This document shows, piece after piece, positions 6,594 to 7,007 of a stretch of 7,007 nucleotides of DNA; position 1 is the first letter of the stretch; the number at the start of each line of letters is the position of its first letter. The position numbers and the translations under genes were made by a program. Source of the stretch: Collinsella sp. (lineage in GTDB: Bacteria; Actinomycetota; Coriobacteriia; Coriobacteriales; Coriobacteriaceae); assembly GCA_019413955.1 (NCBI GenBank), contig DXMX01000082.1, positions 1 through 7,007 on the forward strand, read 5' to 3'. The notes under the pieces are model-generated. The model was not told the DNA's origin. It did no database searches and saw only the letters and a program-made list of their open reading frames with translations.

Positions 6594-7007
6594 CCCGCAT
6601 CACCCCCTCCCCGCTCAAGGGCACCGTTCCCGCGATCGCGTCCAAGTCGATGGCGCATCGCCTCATCATCTGCGCTGCGCTTGCCAACGGCGAGACGCAC
6701 GTCACCTGCAACACCACCTGCGCCGACATCGAGGCCACGGTGCGCTGCCTTACGGCCCTGGGTGCTCGCATCGAGACCGTCGAGGACGGCTTCCAGGTCC
6801 ACCCCACTATGAAGAGCATTGAGTTTGGCCTGCTCAAGGCACTTGCCGGCGGAACGCTTGACTGCGGCGAAAGCGGCTCCACGCTCCGCTTTATGTTGCC
6901 CGTCGCCTGCGCGCTGGGCGCAGAAGCAACTTTTGTGGGTCAGGGACGCTTGGGCGCCCGCCCGCTGTCCCCGCTCTCGGACGAGATCATCGCCGCCGGC
7001 TGCGACC
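6587..7007 (+). CDS. aroA: 3-phosphoshikimate 1-carboxyvinyltransferase (EPSP synthase), N-terminal part
   Basis: The first 140 codons are present and the gene runs off the right edge. It transfers the enolpyruvyl group of PEP to shikimate 3-phosphate, the sixth shikimate step. SKSMAHR at 19-25 carries the family's Lys20, Ser21 and Arg25, and GESGSTLR at 94-101 corresponds to the conserved loop written GNAGTAMR in the E. coli enzyme. GARPLSPL near 127-134 fits the next conserved block. The ATG lies inside the end of aroB, in ATGCTAG, a seven-base overlap. AGGGAG at 6571-6576 is ten bases upstream, slightly far but acceptable. The GESGST form of the loop resembles Gram-positive, especially clostridial, enzymes more than the E. 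coli type. Glyphosate sensitivity cannot be judged from this part alone. Confidence 0.95.
   Translation, partial: MLARITPSPLKGTVPAIASKSMAHRLIICAALANGETHVTCNTTCADIEATVRCLTALGARIETVEDGFQVHPTMKSIEFGLLKALAGGTLDCGESGSTLRFMLPVACALGAEATFVGQGRLGARPLSPLSDEIIAAGCD

Overview
The window is a GC-rich bacterial chromosome segment with densely packed genes, strong Shine-Dalgarno sites and codons that mostly end in G or C. The gene types and protein character suggest a high-GC Gram-positive, most like Coriobacteriia (Collinsella-like). That placement is inferred from composition and recalled family resemblance, not from a database comparison.

Left part, minus strand (1-3303). Reading leftward there is a tRNA-Arg with anticodon CCG, a clear intrinsic terminator, a cation-transporting P-type ATPase resembling the CtpE subfamily, and then, overlapping the ATPase stop by four bases (GTGA), a double zinc-ribbon protein that runs off the left edge. 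The ATPase has all the catalytic motifs of the superfamily, plus an unusual C-terminal tail of about 140 residues that is basic, lysine-rich and cysteine-clustered at its end. The last 37 codons of that tail fall in DNA of clearly lower GC.

Middle (3304-3506). This divergent intergenic region holds a good sigma-70-type promoter for the tRNA on the minus strand. On the plus strand it holds a weaker promoter candidate followed by a terminator-like hairpin lying just upstream of aroF.

Right part, plus strand (3507-7007). An aromatic amino acid operon runs aroF (DAHP synthase, Thermotoga-like type with an N-terminal ferredoxin-like regulatory domain), tyrA (prephenate/arogenate dehydrogenase without an ACT domain), aroB (3-dehydroquinate synthase) and the first 140 codons of aroA (EPSP synthase), cut by the right edge. 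The genes are separated by 3 and 36 bases, then overlap by 7. Together they encode the first, second and sixth steps to chorismate plus the tyrosine branch. Feedback control probably acts on AroF, and possibly on transcription through the leader hairpin.

I found no mobile element, CRISPR array or evidently new multi-gene system. The items most worth a second look are the hairpin in the aroF leader, the ATPase tail and its low-GC junction with the zinc-ribbon gene, and the lack of room for a normal promoter between the tRNA terminator and the ATPase.
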